The position numbers and the translations under genes are program-made. Below are positions 8,464-17,153 of a DNA stretch of 64,000 nucleotides, piece after piece. Each line of letters opens with the position of its first letter. Position 1 is the stretch's first letter. This stretch comes from Isoptericola dokdonensis DS-3 (lineage in GTDB: Bacteria > Actinomycetota > Actinomycetes > Actinomycetales > Cellulomonadaceae): contig NZ_CP014209.1 of NCBI RefSeq assembly GCF_001636295.1, forward strand, positions 372,001 through 436,000. Direction: 5' to 3'. The notes beneath the pieces are model-generated. The model worked only from the letters and a program-made list of their open reading frames with translations. It did not search any database and was not told the DNA's origin.

Positions 8464-10212
8464 TCAGAGACCGAGCTCGGCCTCGAACGCGCCCTCCTCG
8501 ATGCGGTTCTTCACCGCGGCGAGGAAGCGGGCGGCGTCGGCGCCGTCGACCAGACGGTGGTCGTACGACAGGAAGAGGTACGCCATCTGGCGGATCGCGA
8601 TGGTCTCCTCGCCGTCCGGACCGGTGACCACGACGGGCTTCTTCGTGATCGTGCCGGTGCCGAGGATGGCGACCTGGCCCACCGGGACGATCGGGGTGTC
8701 GATGAGCGCCCCGCCCGAGCCGGTGTTCGTGATCGTGAAGGTGGCGCCGCTGAGGTCGTCCGGACCGACCTTGTTGTCCCGGGTGCGGGACGCGAGGTCG
8801 CCGATCTGGCGGGCGATGCCGGCCAGGTTGAGGTCACCGGCGTTCTTGATGACCGGCACGATCAGGCCACGCTCGGTGTCGACCGCGAGGCCGATGTTCT
8901 CCGAGGAGTGGTACGTGATCTCGCCCTTGGCGGTGTCGATCGAGGCGTTGACCTTCGGGAACGCCTTGAGCGCCTCGACGGCGGCCAGCGTGTAGAACGG
9001 CAGGAACGTGAGGTTCGCGCCCTCGCGCGCCTTGAAGTCCGCCTTGGCCCGAGTACGGAGCTTGGCGACCTTCGTGACGTCGACCTCGACCACCGTGGTG
9101 AGCTGGGCCTGGGTCTGCATCGCCTCGAGCATGCGCTCGGCGACGACCTTGCGCAGACGCGACATCTTCTCGGTCGTCCCGCGCAGCGGGGAGACCTCGG
9201 GGACCGACGGCTTCTTCGGGGCCGGGGCCGCCGGAGCGGCCGCGGCGGGAGCCGGAGCGGCCGCCTTCTCGGCCGCGGCGAGCACGTCCTCCTTGCGGAC
9301 GCGGCCGCCGACGCCGGTGCCCTGGAGGGTCGAGACGTCGACGCCCTTCTCCGCGGCGAGCTTGCGCACGAGCGGGGTCAGGTACGAACCGCGACCGCCC
9401 TGGGCGGACGCGGCGGGCGCGGGCTCGGCCTTCTTCTCCGGTGCGGGGGCCGGGGAGGCGGGCTGCTCCTGCGGCTTCGGCGCCGCGGGAGCCGGCGAGG
9501 CGGGAGCCTCGGCGGGCTTCTCCTCGGCCTTCTCCTGCGGGGCGGGGGCCTCGGCGGGCTTCTCCTCGGCCTTGGCCGGGGCGGCGCCCGAGCCGACGAC
9601 CGCCAGGACGGCGCCGACCTCGACGGTCTCGTCCTCGGCGGCACGGATCTCGAGGAGGGTGCCGGCCACGGGGGACGGGACCTCGGTGTCGACCTTGTCG
9701 GTCGAGACCTCCAGGAGCGGCTCGTCGACGGCGATCTCGTCACCGACCTCCTTGAGCCAGCGGGTGACGGTGCCCTCGGTGACCGACTCGCCGAGCGCCG
9801 GCAGGGTCACCTCGGTGCCCTCACCGCCACCGGACGGTGCGGGGGAGGCGGCGGGCTCCTCGGACTTCTGCTGGGCGGGCTCCTCGGCCGGCGCGGCAGG
9901 CTCCTCGGCGGGCGCGGAGGCCTCGGCCTCGGCGGAGCCCTGGGCGTCACCGGCGTCGTCGGACCCTGCGCCGGAGCCGTCACCGATGACGGCGAGGACG
10001 GCGCCGACCTCGACGGTCTCGTCCTCCTCGGCCAGGATCTGCTCGAGCACACCGGCGACGGGCGACGGGATCTCCGTGTCGACCTTGTCGGTGGAGACCT
10101 CGAGCAAGGGCTCGTCGACCTCGACGGTGTCACCGACGGACTTGAGCCAGCGGGTGACGGTGCCCTCGGTGACGGACTCGCCGAGTGCGGGCAGCTGCAC
10201 GTTCTCAGACAT
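8464..10212 (-). CDS. sucB: Dihydrolipoamide acyltransferase (E2) with two lipoyl domains
   Basis: 582 residues. Two near-identical lipoyl domains (about 1-80 and 120-200) each carry the lipoylated lysine in [11 protein letters not shown] Pro/Ala/Glu-rich linker follows, then a peripheral subunit-binding domain ([16 protein letters not shown], about 290-325), then the catalytic domain ending with HRLVDGAD (HxxxDG, acyl transfer). ATG 10212 has GGAG upstream. In mycobacteria the homologue (DlaT) serves pyruvate dehydrogenase, and the 2-oxoglutarate E2 function sits in another fused protein, so pyruvate dehydrogenase E2 is as likely as succinyltransferase. Substrate of LipB/LipA encoded at 1.1-3 kb. 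Confidence 0.95.
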   Translation of the reverse strand: MSENVQLPALGESVTEGTVTRWLKSVGDTVEVDEPLLEVSTDKVDTEIPSPVAGVLEQILAEEDETVEVGAVLAVIGDGSGAGSDDAGDAQGSAEAEASAPAEEPAAPAEEPAQQKSEEPAASPAPSGGGEGTEVTLPALGESVTEGTVTRWLKEVGDEIAVDEPLLEVSTDKVDTEVPSPVAGTLLEIRAAEDETVEVGAVLAVVGSGAAPAKAEEKPAEAPAPQEKAEEKPAEAPASPAPAAPKPQEQPASPAPAPEKKAEPAPAASAQGGRGSYLTPLVRKLAAEKGVDVSTLQGTGVGGRVRKEDVLAAAEKAAAPAPAAAAPAAPAPKKPSVPEVSPLRGTTEKMSRLRKVVAERMLEAMQTQAQLTTVVEVDVTKVAKLRTRAKADFKAREGANLTFLPFYTLAAVEALKAFPKVNASIDTAKGEITYHSSENIGLAVDTERGLIVPVIKNAGDLNLAGIARQIGDLASRTRDNKVGPDDLSGATFTITNTGSGGALIDTPIVPVGQVAILGTGTITKKPVVVTGPDGEETIAIRQMAYLFLSYDHRLVDGADAARFLAAVKNRIEEGAFEAELGL

Positions 10213-10476
10213 GACCTGTGGGGTCTCCTTCGATCAGTGGGTCAGGCGACGTGCCGGACGGGGCCGGTCGGACGACCGGCCGTGTCCACGTGGGTTGCCG
10301 CTTTCCTGGGTCACTCCGAGTCATCTTGTCACTACCTGGTGCTGCACCCCAATCGAGGTCGCCCCTCCAGAATTGTGATGCTCGGTACACCCTGCCCGGT
10401 TCGGGGGACTTTCGGCACGCGCTTGCCCGTCGCCGTCAGAACGTCGGTGACCGCGCTCACCGCCGGGAGGCGGCGG

Positions 10477-10482
10477 TAGTCT
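10477..10482 (+). promoter_or_regulatory. Putative -10 element (leaderless) of the 10489 gene
   Basis: TAGTCT ends 6 nt before ATG 10489 and no Shine-Dalgarno is present. The rest of the 276-bp gap 10213-10488 holds the E2 ribosome-binding site (GGAG) and the short self-complementary CCGGTCGGACGACCGG. I see no riboswitch-like structure there. Confidence 0.5.
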
Positions 10483-10488
10483 CTCGAC

Positions 10489-10854
10489 ATGTCCCTGAGG
10501 TCAGCCCTGGACCGACTGCTCGGCCGCACCGCCCCGTCGTCGTCGGCGCCCGTCGCCACGGGTGGGGGAAGGAGCGCCGCCGTCGCCCACCTGCAGGAGT
10601 TCGTGTCCTCGCGCGTAGGTGTCGAGGCCTACGTGGAGCCCCCCAACGCGCAGACCCCGGCCACCGTGCTGCTGGTCGCCACCACGGGGGAGTGGACCCG
10701 CCGTCGCGTCCCGGACGAGCAGACCGGCTTCGAGGTGGCCCGCTCCCTCGGCATCCCCGTCTACAACGTCCGCTTCACCGGCTACCCGCAGCGCATGCGC
10801 GACTGGAACACCGCGCAGCGCGCCGAGCAGAAGAAGCGCGCCACCCGCCGCTGA
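10489..10854 (+). CDS. Conserved-looking small protein, function unknown
   Basis: 121 residues, not recognised. The N-terminal 35 residues are low complexity (Ser/Ala/Pro). The core (VAHLQEFVSSRVGVEAYVEP through TVLLVATTGEWTRRRVPD to VARSLGIPVYNVRFTGYPQRM) looks like a compact alpha/beta fold, and the tail is basic (AEQKKRATRR). There are no membrane segments and no catalytic motif I know. Codon use matches the neighbours. A clean leaderless-type promoter and a strong terminator downstream make it a real monocistronic gene. Confidence 0.7.
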   Translation: MSLRSALDRLLGRTAPSSSAPVATGGGRSAAVAHLQEFVSSRVGVEAYVEPPNAQTPATVLLVATTGEWTRRRVPDEQTGFEVARSLGIPVYNVRFTGYPQRMRDWNTAQRAEQKKRATRR

Positions 10855-10985
10855 CCGGCCCGGCCGCGGTGCCGGCCGACGTCGACGGCTCCCTGCACGG
10901 ACCGACAGCCGATGTGCGAGGCCCTGCAGCACGGCTCGACCCGACATCGTCGCGTCCGCAGGTGCAGGGCGAACGGACGACGACA

Positions 10986-11038
10986 GGGTGAGGCCCGGTC
11001 TGCGCCACGCGCGACGTGGTGCAGACCGGGCCTCACCC
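10986..11038. terminator. Bidirectional terminator, 18-bp perfect stem
   Basis: Arms 10986-11003 and 11021-11038 (GGGTGAGGCCCGGTCTGC and its complement) with a 17-nt loop, between the 10489 gene and pepA, which converge. Confidence 0.8.
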
Positions 11039-11057
11039 GGAACGGGACCGGCGAGGG

Positions 11058-12557
11058 TCAGACCCCCGCGCGGCTCTCGAGGAACCCGAGCATGGTGCGG
11101 ACGCCGGTGCCGGTGCCGCCGGCGGGCGTGTAGCCGTGGGCGCCCTTCTCGTTGAACGCCGGGCCGGCGATGTCGAGGTGGGCCCACGGGGTCTCGCCGA
11201 CGAACTCGCGCAGGAAGAGGCCGGCGGCGAGCATGCCGCCCCAGCGCTCACCGACGTTGGCGATGTCGGCGACCTTCGACTTGAGGCCCTCGGCGATCTC
11301 GCCGGGCAGCGGCATGGGCCAGAACTGCTCGCCGACGGTGTCGGCGGCGGCCTTGACCTCGTCGCGCACGTCGTCGGTGCCCATGACCGCCGAGACGCGG
11401 CGGCCGAGGGCGACCATCTGCGCGCCGGTGAGGGTGGCGATGTCGAGGACGACGTCGTGACCGTCCTCGACGGCGGAGACGAGGCCGTCGGCCATGACGA
11501 GGCGGCCCTCGGCGTCGGTGTTGAGGATCTCGACGGTCTTGCCGCCGCGGATGGCGACGACGTCGCCGGGGCGCTGCGCGTTGCCGCCGGGCATGTTCTC
11601 GGCGAGGCAGAGGTAACCGGTGACGGCGACGGGCAGGCCGAGGCGTGCGGCGGCGACGACGGTGTGCAGGACGGCGGCGGCGCCGGCCATGTCGGACTTC
11701 ATGGTGTCCATGCCGGCGGCGGGCTTGATGGAGATGCCGCCGGTGTCGAAGGTGATGCCCTTGCCGACGAGCGCGACCTTGGTGGTGGCCTTGGCGGGGG
11801 TGTAGGCGACCTTGACGAGGCGGGGGCCGCGGGCGGAGCCCTGGCCGACGCCGGTGAGGCCGCCGTAGCCGCCGGCGGCGAGCTGCTTGTCGTCGAGGAC
11901 GGTGACCTTGACGCCCTTGGCACCGGTCTCCTTGACGGCGGCCTTGGCGGCGTCGGCGAAGGAGGCGGGGTAGAGGTCGTTGGGGGCGGCGTTGACCAGG
12001 TCGCGGGTGCCGTGGACGGCGGCGGCGAGGATCTCGGCGCGCGCGACGGCGGCCTTGGCGGCGCTCGTGCGGGCGAAGCCGGTGGCGACCTGGAGGGTCG
12101 CGACGGGCGCCTGCTTGGCGGCGGCCTTCGCGTCCCGGTAGGTCGTGTAGGCGTACGCGCCGTACAGGGCGCCCTCGACGACGGCGCCGAGCTCGGTCTC
12201 GTCGACGGCGGGCAACGCGAGCACGGCGGAGGTGGATCCGGCGAGGGAGCGCACGGCCGCGCCGGCGGACTCGCGCAGGGCCTCGCGGTCGAACGTGCCG
12301 TCGGCGTCGCGCTCGCCGAGACCGACGAGCACGAGGACGTCGGCGGCGACGTCGGGGCCGGCGGGGAGGGTGCGGACCTCCTGGCGGGCGCCGGTGACGC
12401 CGAGCCGGGGGGCGAGGGTCTCGATCTGCTCCACCAGGGTGGCGGGGAGCTGGTCGGCGACGACGGCGACGCCGTCGGACGTGAGGCACGTCCCGACGAC
12501 GAGGGCGTCGGCGGCGATGCGGGCGGGGTTCTTCGCGGTCAGGGTGAGGTCAGCCAC
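11058..12557 (-). CDS. pepA: Leucyl aminopeptidase (M17)
   Basis: 499 residues, the usual length for the hexameric dinuclear-metal M17 peptidases that remove N-terminal residues from peptides. The N-terminal macro-like domain covers about 1-180. The catalytic domain has LVGKGITFDTGGISIKPAAG (metal-binding Lys and Asp) and the signature NTDAEGRLVMADG. Start: GTG at 12557, giving the N-terminus VADLTLTAKNPARI. A TAGCCT box ends 7 nt upstream, and the longer in-frame extension upstream has no family similarity. A cytosolic peptide-turnover role is expected. Confidence 0.94.
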   Translation of the reverse strand: MADLTLTAKNPARIAADALVVGTCLTSDGVAVVADQLPATLVEQIETLAPRLGVTGARQEVRTLPAGPDVAADVLVLVGLGERDADGTFDREALRESAGAAVRSLAGSTSAVLALPAVDETELGAVVEGALYGAYAYTTYRDAKAAAKQAPVATLQVATGFARTSAAKAAVARAEILAAAVHGTRDLVNAAPNDLYPASFADAAKAAVKETGAKGVKVTVLDDKQLAAGGYGGLTGVGQGSARGPRLVKVAYTPAKATTKVALVGKGITFDTGGISIKPAAGMDTMKSDMAGAAAVLHTVVAAARLGLPVAVTGYLCLAENMPGGNAQRPGDVVAIRGGKTVEILNTDAEGRLVMADGLVSAVEDGHDVVLDIATLTGAQMVALGRRVSAVMGTDDVRDEVKAAADTVGEQFWPMPLPGEIAEGLKSKVADIANVGERWGGMLAAGLFLREFVGETPWAHLDIAGPAFNEKGAHGYTPAGGTGTGVRTMLGFLESRAGV

Positions 12558-12607
12558 GGTGCCCAGGCTAACGCGACCGGACGGGTCGGGTCGTCGCAGG
12601 GCACGGG

Positions 12608-12613
12608 TAGTCT
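12608..12613 (+). promoter_or_regulatory. Putative -10 element (leaderless) of the 12620 operon
   Basis: TAGTCT ends 6 nt before GTG 12620, in the 62-bp divergent gap with pepA. It probably drives the four-gene run 12620-14704. Confidence 0.5.
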
Positions 12614-12619
12614 GCGGAC

Positions 12620-12979
12620 GTGGTCCTTCCCCTCTACGTGCTCGCCCTGGTGCTGTGCGCGGCACTGGCCGGCTGGGCGGCGTGGTTCGTCGTGCGTGAC
12701 CGTGCGGTGGTGCTGCGCCAGCTGTTCGGTGCGGCCGCCGTCGAGGCCGTCCTGGTCGTGCAGGCGGTCGTGGCGGGCGTGCTGCAGGCGGGGGGTCACG
12801 AGGTCGACGGTCCGCTGTTCTGGGGCTACCTGCTGACCGCCGCCCTGCTGCTGCCGATCGCGGCGGCGTGGGCGTTCGCGGAGCGGACCCGCTGGTCGTC
12901 GGTGGTGCTGCTGGTCGCGTCCCTGACGGTCGCGTTCCTCCAGTGGCGGCTCTGGATCATCTGGGAGGGTGGCGCGTGA
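12620..12979 (+). CDS. Small membrane protein, four predicted helices
   Basis: 119 residues, almost entirely hydrophobic, with likely helices at about 3-22, 35-58, 65-85 and 92-112, separated by short charged turns (RDRAVVLRQ, GGHEVDG, ERTRW). Not recognised. GTG start. Its TGA overlaps the next start (GTGA at 12976), so it is translationally coupled to another membrane protein and then pyrD. Confidence 0.7.
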   Translation: MVLPLYVLALVLCAALAGWAAWFVVRDRAVVLRQLFGAAAVEAVLVVQAVVAGVLQAGGHEVDGPLFWGYLLTAALLLPIAAAWAFAERTRWSSVVLLVASLTVAFLQWRLWIIWEGGA

Positions 12980-13422
12980 CCGAGGGTGCGAGGTCGACGG
13001 GGCAGGGCTTCGGCCGGCTGCTCGTCACGGTGTACGGGGTGCTGGCCTTCGCGGCGCTGGGCCGGTCGGTGTACCAGGTGATCTTCCAGCTCGACGAGGC
13101 GCCGCTGGCCTACCTGCTGTCCGCGTTCGCCGCCGCCGTGTACGTGGTGGCCACGCTCGCGCTGGCGCTCGGCGCCCGTCCCGCGTGGCGGCGCACCGCA
13201 TGGGTCGCCGTGGTGGTCGAGGCGGTGGGTGTGCTCGTCGTCGGGACGCTCTCGTTCTGGCACGCCGAGCTGTTCCCCGAGGCGACCGTGTGGTCGCACC
13301 TGGGCCAGGGCTACGGTTATGTGCCGCTCGTCCTGCCCTTCGTGGGGCTGTGGTGGCTCTGGCACACTCGGCCACGGCACCGTGCCCGACCCGACACGTC
13401 CCGATCCGCGGAGGACCGATGA
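12976..13422 (+). CDS. Membrane protein of unknown function, coupled to pyrD
   Basis: 148 residues with about four membrane helices (FGRLLVTVYGVLAFAALG, PLAYLLSAFAAAVYVVATLA, AWVAVVVEAVGVLVVGTLSF, GYVPLVLPFVGLWWLW) and a basic C-terminal tail. The GTG start at 12976 has GGGAGGG upstream and overlaps the previous stop; an in-frame upstream extension has no such signal. It ends in an ATGA overlap with pyrD. Not recognised beyond being an integral membrane protein. Confidence 0.72.
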   Translation: MTEGARSTGQGFGRLLVTVYGVLAFAALGRSVYQVIFQLDEAPLAYLLSAFAAAVYVVATLALALGARPAWRRTAWVAVVVEAVGVLVVGTLSFWHAELFPEATVWSHLGQGYGYVPLVLPFVGLWWLWHTRPRHRARPDTSRSAEDR

Positions 13423-14498
13423 CCCCGTACTCCCTGTTGTTCGACGCCGTGTTCAAGGGCATGGACCCGGAACGGGCGCACGAGCTGGCGTTCCGCGCGA
13501 TCGAGGTCGCCGGGAAGGTCCCGGTGGTGCGGGACGTCGTCCAGGGCGCGCTCGCCCCGTACCTGGGGCGCGGGGTCGGCGGTCCGGGCAGCGTGGAGGT
13601 CCTGGGCCGCACGGTCCCGGCGCCCTTCGGCCTGGCGGGCGGGTTCGACAAGAACGCCCGGGCGGTGCGCGGCCTGACGATGCTCGGCTTCGGGTTCGTC
13701 GAGGTCGGCACGGTGACGCCGCGGCCGCAGCCGGGCAACGAGGCGCCCCGCATGTGGCGCGAGCTGGACCTGCGTGGTGTGCGCAACCGCATGGGCTTCA
13801 ACAACGACGGCGCCGCGGAGATGGCGGAGCGGCTGCGCGCCCTGCGCCGCACCGCTGCCGGCCGGGCCGCCGTCGTCGGGGTCAACATCGGCAAGAACAA
13901 GACGACGTCGGCCGCGGACGCGGCGGCCGACTACGCGGCGTGCGCGCGGCTGCTCGCGCCGCACGCGGACTACCTGGTGGTCAACGTGTCGTCGCCGAAC
14001 ACCCCCGGCCTGCGGGACCTGCAGACGACCGCCGAGCTGCGCCCGATCCTCGCCGCCGCCCGCGAGGCGGCCGACGCCGCGACCGCGGCGGCGGGGGTGC
14101 GCCGCACCCCGCTGCTGGTCAAGATCGCCCCCGACCTGGCGGACGCCGACGTGGACGCCGTGGCGGACCTCGCGCTCGACCTGGGTCTGGACGGTGTCGT
14201 CGCCGTGAACACGACCATCGGTCACGACCGGGGGCCCGGTGGGCTCTCGGGCCCGATGCTGCTGCCGCGCGGGCTGGAGGTCGTCGCGCGGCTGCGCGAG
14301 CGGCTCGGCCCGGACCCGGTCGTCATCGGTGTCGGGGGCGTGCGCGCGGCCGACGACGTGCGCGCCTACCTGCGGGCGGGGGCGGACCTCGTCCAGGGCT
14401 ACACGTCGTTCGTCTACGAGGGCCCGATGTGGCCGTCGCGCATCAACCGTGCGCTGACCCGGTCGGCCGGGTCGATCAGCGCGGGGAGCATCGCGTGA
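13419..14498 (+). CDS. pyrD: Dihydroorotate dehydrogenase (quinone), class 2
   Basis: 359 residues. It oxidises dihydroorotate to orotate in pyrimidine synthesis, passing electrons to membrane quinone. The N-terminal helical segment (about 1-40, [14 protein letters not shown]) is the class 2 membrane-association domain. FMN-site motifs are [27 protein letters not shown] and NRMGFNNDG. The class 2 catalytic serine lies in [15 protein letters not shown], and VIGVGGV and [11 protein letters not shown] bind the FMN phosphate. ATG 13419 follows GGAGGA... (spacing 5) and overlaps the previous stop. Confidence 0.97.
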   Translation: MTPYSLLFDAVFKGMDPERAHELAFRAIEVAGKVPVVRDVVQGALAPYLGRGVGGPGSVEVLGRTVPAPFGLAGGFDKNARAVRGLTMLGFGFVEVGTVTPRPQPGNEAPRMWRELDLRGVRNRMGFNNDGAAEMAERLRALRRTAAGRAAVVGVNIGKNKTTSAADAAADYAACARLLAPHADYLVVNVSSPNTPGLRDLQTTAELRPILAAAREAADAATAAAGVRRTPLLVKIAPDLADADVDAVADLALDLGLDGVVAVNTTIGHDRGPGGLSGPMLLPRGLEVVARLRERLGPDPVVIGVGGVRAADDVRAYLRAGADLVQGYTSFVYEGPMWPSRINRALTRSAGSISAGSIA

Positions 14499-14704
14499 TC
14501 CGGCCTCGCTGGGAGTGGGCGCTGGAGGGCGAGGACGGTGCGCGGCTGGACGCCTCGCTGAGCCCGGTGTTCAGCACGCAGTTCGACGCCGAGCAGTGGC
14601 TGGGGGAGCACTGGCGCGGCCTCGCGGCGGCGGGGGCGGTGCAGGCCCGGCTGCTGAGCGAGGGGCAGCAGGTCACGCCGTCGGTGTCGTTCCGCACCCC
14701 CTGA
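14495..14704 (+). CDS. Small protein of unknown function downstream of pyrD
   Basis: 69 residues starting at GTG 14495, overlapping the pyrD stop (GTGA). The sequence (RPRWEWALEGEDGARLD, FSTQFDAEQWLGEHWRGLA, ARLLSEGQQV) looks like a compact soluble domain with a helix holding EQW and EHW. I cannot name the family with certainty. Coding frame and codon use match the operon. Confidence 0.6.
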   Translation: MIRPRWEWALEGEDGARLDASLSPVFSTQFDAEQWLGEHWRGLAAAGAVQARLLSEGQQVTPSVSFRTP

Positions 14705-14731
14705 CGGCCTGCTCGCACCCGGCCGGGACCG

Positions 14732-16165
14732 TCAGCCGGTCACGCGCCGCCAGGCGCGCGCGAGCCGTTCGACGCCGTCGGTGAGCGCGGCCGGCGACCG
14801 GGTGTAGGTGAGGCGCACGTGGTCGGTGGCCGACCCGTCGGGCGTGAACCGGGGACCGGGGGACACCTGGACGCCCTCGGCGACGCCGGCGGCGGCGAGC
14901 TGCTGGGCGACGGGACGCCCGAGGTCCACCCACAGGCACAGCCCGCCCGCCGGGCGCGGGACGTCCCACGTCGGGAACGTGTCGCGGACCTGCTCGACGA
15001 GGAGGTCGCGCTGCGCCCGGACCGCGGCCCGCCGCCCGGGCAGGATCTGGTCCTCGCGGTCGAGGAGCTCGGCGACGGCGAGCTGCTCGAGCACGGGTGT
15101 GGCGATGTCGAGCACCTGGCGGGCGGCGCCGAGCCGGTGCACGAGCTGGCGGTCGGCACGGACCCAGCCGACGCGCAGCCCACCCCAGAACGACTTGGAC
15201 GCCGACCCGACGCTGACGAGCCGCGGGTCCGTCCCCGGTCCGGCGAGCGGAGGCAGCTCGGCGTCGTCGTCGAGCCCGAGGTCGGTGAGGGTCTCGTCGC
15301 CGACGACGGTGACGTCGAGTCGGGCGGCGAGGTCGGCGACGGCGCGGCGCCGCTCGGGGTCGAGGGACGTGCCGGTGGGGTTGTGGTGGTCGGGCACGAC
15401 GTAGACGTACCGGGCCCCGGTCGTGCGGACCGCCGACTCGAGCGCCTCGACGTCGCCGGGCGGGACGCCGACGACGCGTGCGCCCGCGCGGTGCAGGACC
15501 TCGATGCCGTGGAAGTAGGTCGGTGACTCCACGACGGCGGTGGTGCCGCGCCGGACGAGCGTGGACGCGAGCACGGCGAGTGCCTGCTGGGCGCCGGTGG
15601 TGACGAGCACCTGGTCGGCGTCGGTCGGCACGCCGCGTGCCGTGTACCGACGGGCGACGGCCTCGCGCAGCGGGTCGAGGCCGAGGTGGGCGTAGCCGCC
15701 GGTCGCGAGGTAGGCGGGCAGCGCCTCGAGCGCGCGGGCGTACGCGTCGTGCAGGGCGTCGACGGCGCCGGGCGTGGCCTGGGCGAGGTCGACGGCGTGC
15801 TCGTCGGCGAGGTCGGGGACGGGGGCGTCGCCGGCGGCGGGCCGGCCGGCGGCGGGTCGGCCACCGCGGGGGAGCACGGCGACGGTGCCCGAGCCGACGT
15901 GGCTCGCGGCGAAGCCGAGCTCGCGCAGGCGTGCGTAGGCGGCGGACGTGGTGGTGCGGGAGACCTTGAGCACGGCGGCGAGGTCGCGCTCGCTGGGCAG
16001 CCGGGTCAGGGCGGGCAGCGAACCTGCCAGGACGGCAGCCCGCAGCGCGTCGGCGAGGGCGACGTAGGCCGGGCCGCCGGCGCGCCAGGCGCCGAGCAGC
16101 CGGGCGGTCGCGGGGGCGGACAGGTGCCGGACGGCGCTCGTGCGGGCCGGGGTGGTGGTCGTCAC
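14732..16165 (-). CDS. MocR/GntR-type transcriptional regulator with aminotransferase domain
   Basis: 477 residues. Residues ~25-95 form a GntR winged helix (PSERDLAAVLKVSRTTTSAA). Residues ~120-470 are a fold-type I PLP aminotransferase domain, with NPTG (DHHNPTGTS), the Asp-containing VVGDETL segment and the PLP lysine in VGSASKSFWGGLRVGW. MocR proteins sense PLP or amino-acid derivatives and rarely act as enzymes. Start: GTG 16165 with GGGAGAG 8 nt upstream. It is divergent from a YczE-family membrane protein, a pairing reported repeatedly for MocR regulators, and an inverted repeat at 16183-16207 lies between the two. Confidence 0.92.
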   Translation of the reverse strand: MTTTTPARTSAVRHLSAPATARLLGAWRAGGPAYVALADALRAAVLAGSLPALTRLPSERDLAAVLKVSRTTTSAAYARLRELGFAASHVGSGTVAVLPRGGRPAAGRPAAGDAPVPDLADEHAVDLAQATPGAVDALHDAYARALEALPAYLATGGYAHLGLDPLREAVARRYTARGVPTDADQVLVTTGAQQALAVLASTLVRRGTTAVVESPTYFHGIEVLHRAGARVVGVPPGDVEALESAVRTTGARYVYVVPDHHNPTGTSLDPERRRAVADLAARLDVTVVGDETLTDLGLDDDAELPPLAGPGTDPRLVSVGSASKSFWGGLRVGWVRADRQLVHRLGAARQVLDIATPVLEQLAVAELLDREDQILPGRRAAVRAQRDLLVEQVRDTFPTWDVPRPAGGLCLWVDLGRPVAQQLAAAGVAEGVQVSPGPRFTPDGSATDHVRLTYTRSPAALTDGVERLARAWRRVTG

Positions 16166-16182
16166 CGGTCCACTCTCCCACG

Positions 16183-16207
16183 ATTGGCTATGGATGACGA
16201 TGCCAAT
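16183..16207. promoter_or_regulatory. Candidate MocR operator (inverted repeat ATTGGC-N13-GCCAAT)
   Basis: ATTGGC at 16183-16188 and GCCAAT at 16202-16207 are exact reverse complements, 19 bp from start to start, in the 60-bp gap between the MocR and YczE genes. The arms are AT-richer than the surroundings. The assignment to the adjacent MocR is inference. Confidence 0.6.
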
Positions 16208-16225
16208 GGGTCGGAGGATGGCGGC

Positions 16226-17086
16226 ATGACGACGACCGACCTGCCCCCGACGACGTTCCCGGCCCTGCCCGTCCCCGCCCTGGGCGCCACGCGCCGCGGG
16301 GTCCAGCTCGTCCTCGGGCTGCTCGCCTTCACCGCGTCCATGGCGATGCTGCTCCACGCCGGGCAGGGCGCCATGCCCTGGGACGTGCTGCACCAGGGTC
16401 TGGCCCGCGCCACCGGGTGGTCGCTCGGTGTGGTCGTCGGCGTCGTCTCCGCACTCGTGCTGGCCGCCTGGGTCCCGCTGCGGCAGCGGCCTGGTATCGG
16501 CACCGTGGCGAACGTGGTCGTCATCTCCCTGACGATCGAGCCGCTCCTGCGCCTCCTGGAGACCCTCGTGCCGCGACCCGGCGCGGTCGGCGCCGTCGCG
16601 CTGGCGCTCGGGGCGATCGTGCTCAACGGCGTCGCCACCGCCGCGTACGTCGGCGTGCACCTCGGCCCCGGCCCCCGCGACGGGCTGCTCACCGGCCTCA
16701 CCGCGCGCACCGGCTGGTCGGTGCGCGCCACCAAGACCGGTATCGAGGTCGCCGTGGTGGCCGCCGGCTGGCTGCTCGGCGGCACGCTCGGCTGGGCGAC
16801 GGTGGCGTTCGCCCTCGGCGTCGGGCCGGTGGTCCAGGTCGCGACCCGGTGGCGGTTCCTCGTGCCGACCGGGTCGCTGACCGCGACCGCGGGGCCGACC
16901 CGTCGCGTCCGACGTCCCGCTGCCGCCCGTCCGGCGTCGTCGACCGCCCGCCCGGCGTCGTCGACGGCGGGACCGGCAGGTCCCGCGCCGGCAAGCGGGT
17001 CCGCCCCCGAGGACCGGGTCCCGCGCCGCGCCCGCGAGATCGCCCGGGCGCTGGACGTCGTGCGTGCCGAGCACGGAGCCCGCTGA
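16226..17086 (+). CDS. YczE/YitT-family membrane protein
   Basis: 286 residues. The first ~210 residues hold about five to six hydrophobic segments (GVQLVLGLLAFTASMAMLLHA, LGVVVGVVSALVLAAWVPL, VGAVALALGAIVLNGVATAAYVG, VAVVAAGWLLGGTLGW). The GPRDGLLTGL and GWSVRATKTGIEV motifs are typical of this family. The last ~75 residues are Ala/Pro/Ser/Arg-rich and include the repeat RPASSTARPASSTA; they end in a charged helix. ATG 16226 has GGAGG 8 nt upstream. Cargo unknown. The divergent MocR suggests a link to pyridoxal or amino-acid export or uptake. Confidence 0.85.
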   Translation: MTTTDLPPTTFPALPVPALGATRRGVQLVLGLLAFTASMAMLLHAGQGAMPWDVLHQGLARATGWSLGVVVGVVSALVLAAWVPLRQRPGIGTVANVVVISLTIEPLLRLLETLVPRPGAVGAVALALGAIVLNGVATAAYVGVHLGPGPRDGLLTGLTARTGWSVRATKTGIEVAVVAAGWLLGGTLGWATVAFALGVGPVVQVATRWRFLVPTGSLTATAGPTRRVRRPAAARPASSTARPASSTAGPAGPAPASGSAPEDRVPRRAREIARALDVVRAEHGAR

Positions 17087-17100
17087 GTCGACCGGGGACG

Positions 17101-17143
17101 ACGACGGCCCGGCCGCCGCACAGGGCGGTGGCCGGGCCGTCGT
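17101..17143. terminator. Bidirectional terminator
   Basis: Arms 17101-17114 (ACGACGGCCCGGCC) and 17130-17143 pair perfectly. The stem lies between the converging YczE and aldo/keto reductase genes. Confidence 0.75.
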
Positions 17144-17153
17144 GGACCGTGCG

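Noticed and set aside
10213..10488. Possible riboswitch or small RNA between the E2 gene and the 10489 gene
   Set aside because: Only a short self-complementary stretch is visible. There is no conserved riboswitch core and the downstream gene appears leaderless.
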